A stretch of 16,457 nt of DNA from an uncultured Phycisphaerales bacterium (GTDB taxonomy: Bacteria > Planctomycetota > Phycisphaerae > Phycisphaerales > UBA1924), in contig CALAFV010000193.1 in assembly GCA_937891445.1 (NCBI GenBank), forward strand, positions 1 through 16,457. Reading direction: 5' to 3'. This document shows, piece by piece, positions 15,238 to 16,457 of the stretch. Each line of letters begins with the position of its first letter. Position 1 is the first letter of the stretch. The notes under the pieces were generated by a model. That model was not told the origin of the DNA. It ran no database searches and worked only from the letters and a program-made list of their open reading frames with translations. The position numbers were made by a program, and so were the translations under genes.

Positions 15238-16223
15238 GCGACGCCGCCTTGCCACTTCCGCCCCTCCCCCCGCGCGACCCCGCCGGCCACAAGGGAACCT
15301 TCGGCACCGTCGCCATCGTCGGCGGCTGCGCCACCCCCGCGACGCGGATGATCGGCGCCCCCGCCCTGGCCGCCCTCGCCGCGCTGCGTGCCGGCGCCGG
15401 CCTGGCGCGCCTTGTGATGCCCGCGCCGATCCTCGACGCCGGCCTCACGATTACCCCCAGCGCCACCGGCCGCCCCCTCCCCACCGACGCCACCGGCGCG
15501 GTCATCCCCCACGAAGCCGCGGCGGTCATCGACGAACTGGCCCACTCCTGCACGTGTCTGGCCATCGGCCCCGGCCTGGGCCGCGGCGATGGCCCCCGCG
15601 CCGCCGCCCTCCGCGCCGTTCAGCAGGACGCCGTCCCGGTCATAGTCGATGCGGACGCGATCAACGCGCTGGCCGAGATCCCGCAACTGACGCGAGACCT
15701 CCGCGCCGCCGCCGTCCTCACGCCCCACCCCGGCGAGTTCAAGCGCCTCACCCAGAGCATGGGCCTCAGGGATGACCTCGGCCTGGACCGCTCGCGTGAG
15801 GCCGCGGCCGAATCCCTCGCCCAGCGCCTCGGCTGCATCGTCGTCCTCAAGGGCCGCGGCACCGTCGTCTCCGACGGCGTCCGCACCTGGACCGCGACCA
15901 CCGGCAACGCCGCCCTCGCCACCGCCGGCACCGGCGACGTCCTCACCGGCCTGATCGCCGGCCTCGTGGCGCAGTTCGTCGCCCCGCCCCCGCCCCCCGG
16001 CCTCCCGGATGCCGTCCGCGCCAGGTTCCCCCGCCCCCCCGGCCGCCCGCTGGACCTCTTCGACGCCGTGCGCCTCGCCGTCCACGCCCACGGCCTCGCC
16101 GCCGACCGCTGGACCGCCGCCCGCAGCGCCTCCGCCGGCCTGCTGGCGGGTGAACTCGCCGACGCCCTCCCCGCCACCCTGGAAACCCTCCGCTCGCCTC
16201 CTGCGCCCCCCGGCGACAGGTGA
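15234..16223 (+). CDS. nnrD: ADP/ATP-dependent NAD(P)H-hydrate dehydratase
   Basis: NnrD repairs damaged NADH and NADPH hydrates (the S form) by an ATP- or ADP-driven dehydration in the cytoplasm. The 329-residue ribokinase-fold protein has HKGTFGTVAIVGG (19-31), IGPGLGRGDG (111-120), VDADAINAL (138-146), LTPHPGEF (162-169), VVLKG (203-207) and the nucleotide/catalytic block ATAGTGDVLTGLIAGL (229-244) with Asp235, then HAHGLAAD (284-291). A Pro-rich loop (250-272) is inserted before the last helix. Only the dehydratase half is present; the epimerase half (YjeF N-terminal domain, NnrE) often fused to it is missing here. The start is TTG at 15234, whose TTGA overlaps the upstream stop; GGAG lies eight bases before it. 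The next ATG would remove the first strand of the fold. Confidence 0.92.
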   Translation: MSDAALPLPPLPPRDPAGHKGTFGTVAIVGGCATPATRMIGAPALAALAALRAGAGLARLVMPAPILDAGLTITPSATGRPLPTDATGAVIPHEAAAVIDELAHSCTCLAIGPGLGRGDGPRAAALRAVQQDAVPVIVDADAINALAEIPQLTRDLRAAAVLTPHPGEFKRLTQSMGLRDDLGLDRSREAAAESLAQRLGCIVVLKGRGTVVSDGVRTWTATTGNAALATAGTGDVLTGLIAGLVAQFVAPPPPPGLPDAVRARFPRPPGRPLDLFDAVRLAVHAHGLAADRWTAARSASAGLLAGELADALPATLETLRSPPAPPGDR

Positions 16224-16284
16224 GCAGGGCCCACGTCCGAAAAAAACGCCCCCGGCACGCCCCCCGGAAGTCATCGGCGACCTC

Positions 16285-16389
16285 AGGCACTGGGCACCAG
16301 GCACTAGGCACTAGGCACTAGGCATTAGGCACTAGGCACTAGGCATTAGGCACGAGGCAGTAGGCATCAGGCACCGGGCACCGGGCACG
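16285..16389. repeat. Heptanucleotide tandem repeat, 15 units, consensus AGGCACT
   Basis: Fifteen uninterrupted 7-base units run from 16285 to 16389. Six are exactly AGGCACT, two are AGGCATT, and the rest differ at the first or last one or two bases (GGGCACC, AGGCACG, AGGCAGT, AGGCATC, AGGCACC, GGGCACG). All keep a GGCA core. Variant units gather toward the right end, as expected from ageing of a slippage-made array. The array is intergenic, 61 bases after the nnrD stop. The unit is not self-complementary and there is no spacer structure, so it is not a CRISPR. It resembles the intergenic heptamer arrays (STRR type) known from cyanobacteria. Confidence 0.95.
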
Positions 16390-16390
16390 A

Positions 16391-16428
16391 GGGGAGGGGG
16401 GCGTGGGTCGGGGCAGGGCGGGGGAGGG
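16391..16428 (+). other. G-rich tract with G-quadruplex potential
   Basis: Seven runs of three to six Gs on the plus strand (16391-94, 16396-401, 16405-07, 16410-13, 16416-18, 16420-24, 16426-28) are separated by loops of one to three bases. This meets the usual sequence rule for a stable G-quadruplex. It directly follows the heptamer array. From 16429 to the window end I see only an ATG at 16443 with no ribosome site and five codons of open frame, too little to call a gene. Confidence 0.6.
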
Positions 16429-16457
16429 CGTCTGACTCAACCATGAGCCCGCGAACG

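Noticed and set aside
13624..15255. Minus-strand open frame of 543 codons, Gly/Asp/Val-rich, opposite the transglutaminase-like gene
   Set aside because: Repeated GGDG-type composition mimics a repeat protein but is the mirror of Ala/Pro-rich codons; the plus-strand gene has a signal peptide, catalytic triad and ribosome site.
16285..16389. CRISPR array
   Set aside because: Units are 7 bases, contiguous and without unique spacers; no cas genes are nearby.
16443..16457. Start of another plus-strand gene at the ATG near the window end
   Set aside because: Only five codons are visible and no ribosome site precedes it.

Overview
The window is a GC-rich (about 70% by eye) piece of bacterial chromosome carrying mostly single-copy housekeeping genes. 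The gene style suggests a planctomycete, perhaps of the Phycisphaerae: very high GC, Ala/Pro-rich linkers, GTG and TTG starts, patchy Shine-Dalgarno sites, a YyaL-type thioredoxin protein and a small MJ0042-like zinc ribbon. This placement is an inference; no rRNA or other marker is present to fix it.

Layout. At the left edge a RecT/Bet-family single-strand annealing protein (7-951, +) faces a CYTH-domain protein (1077-1628, -), with two strong hairpins between them. Upstream of the CYTH gene on the same strand is an ArnT-like membrane glycosyltransferase (1669-3210, -). A clear intrinsic terminator (3265-3299) separates it from a coiled-coil/zinc-ribbon protein (3330-4088, -), which has its own likely promoter. 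Next comes a minus-strand cluster, purA - uppS - cdsA (7547 down to 4213): adenylosuccinate synthetase, the undecaprenyl diphosphate synthase that makes the lipid carrier for cell-wall sugars, and CDP-diacylglycerol synthase. Divergent from purA is a 71-residue zinc ribbon (7732-7947, +).

The second minus-strand cluster runs tatD - lgt - unknown 398-aa protein - yyaL-like (13573 down to 7964). tatD and lgt overlap by four bases (GTGA). The YyaL-like protein carries an unexpected C-terminal domain resembling the N-terminal (alpha) domain of DsbD. Divergent from tatD is a two-gene plus-strand unit: a secreted transglutaminase-like protein (13675-15237) and an NAD(P)H-hydrate dehydratase (15234-16223), joined by a TTGA overlap.

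The last 234 bases hold no supported gene. They contain a 15-unit heptanucleotide tandem repeat with consensus AGGCACT, followed directly by a G-rich tract that could form a G-quadruplex. No tRNA, rRNA, CRISPR array, insertion sequence or integrase was seen. There is no clear multi-gene novel system. The best candidates for something undescribed are the YyaL-DsbD-alpha fusion, the unknown 398-aa protein beside it, the orphan RecT-like gene at the left edge, and the heptamer repeat array.
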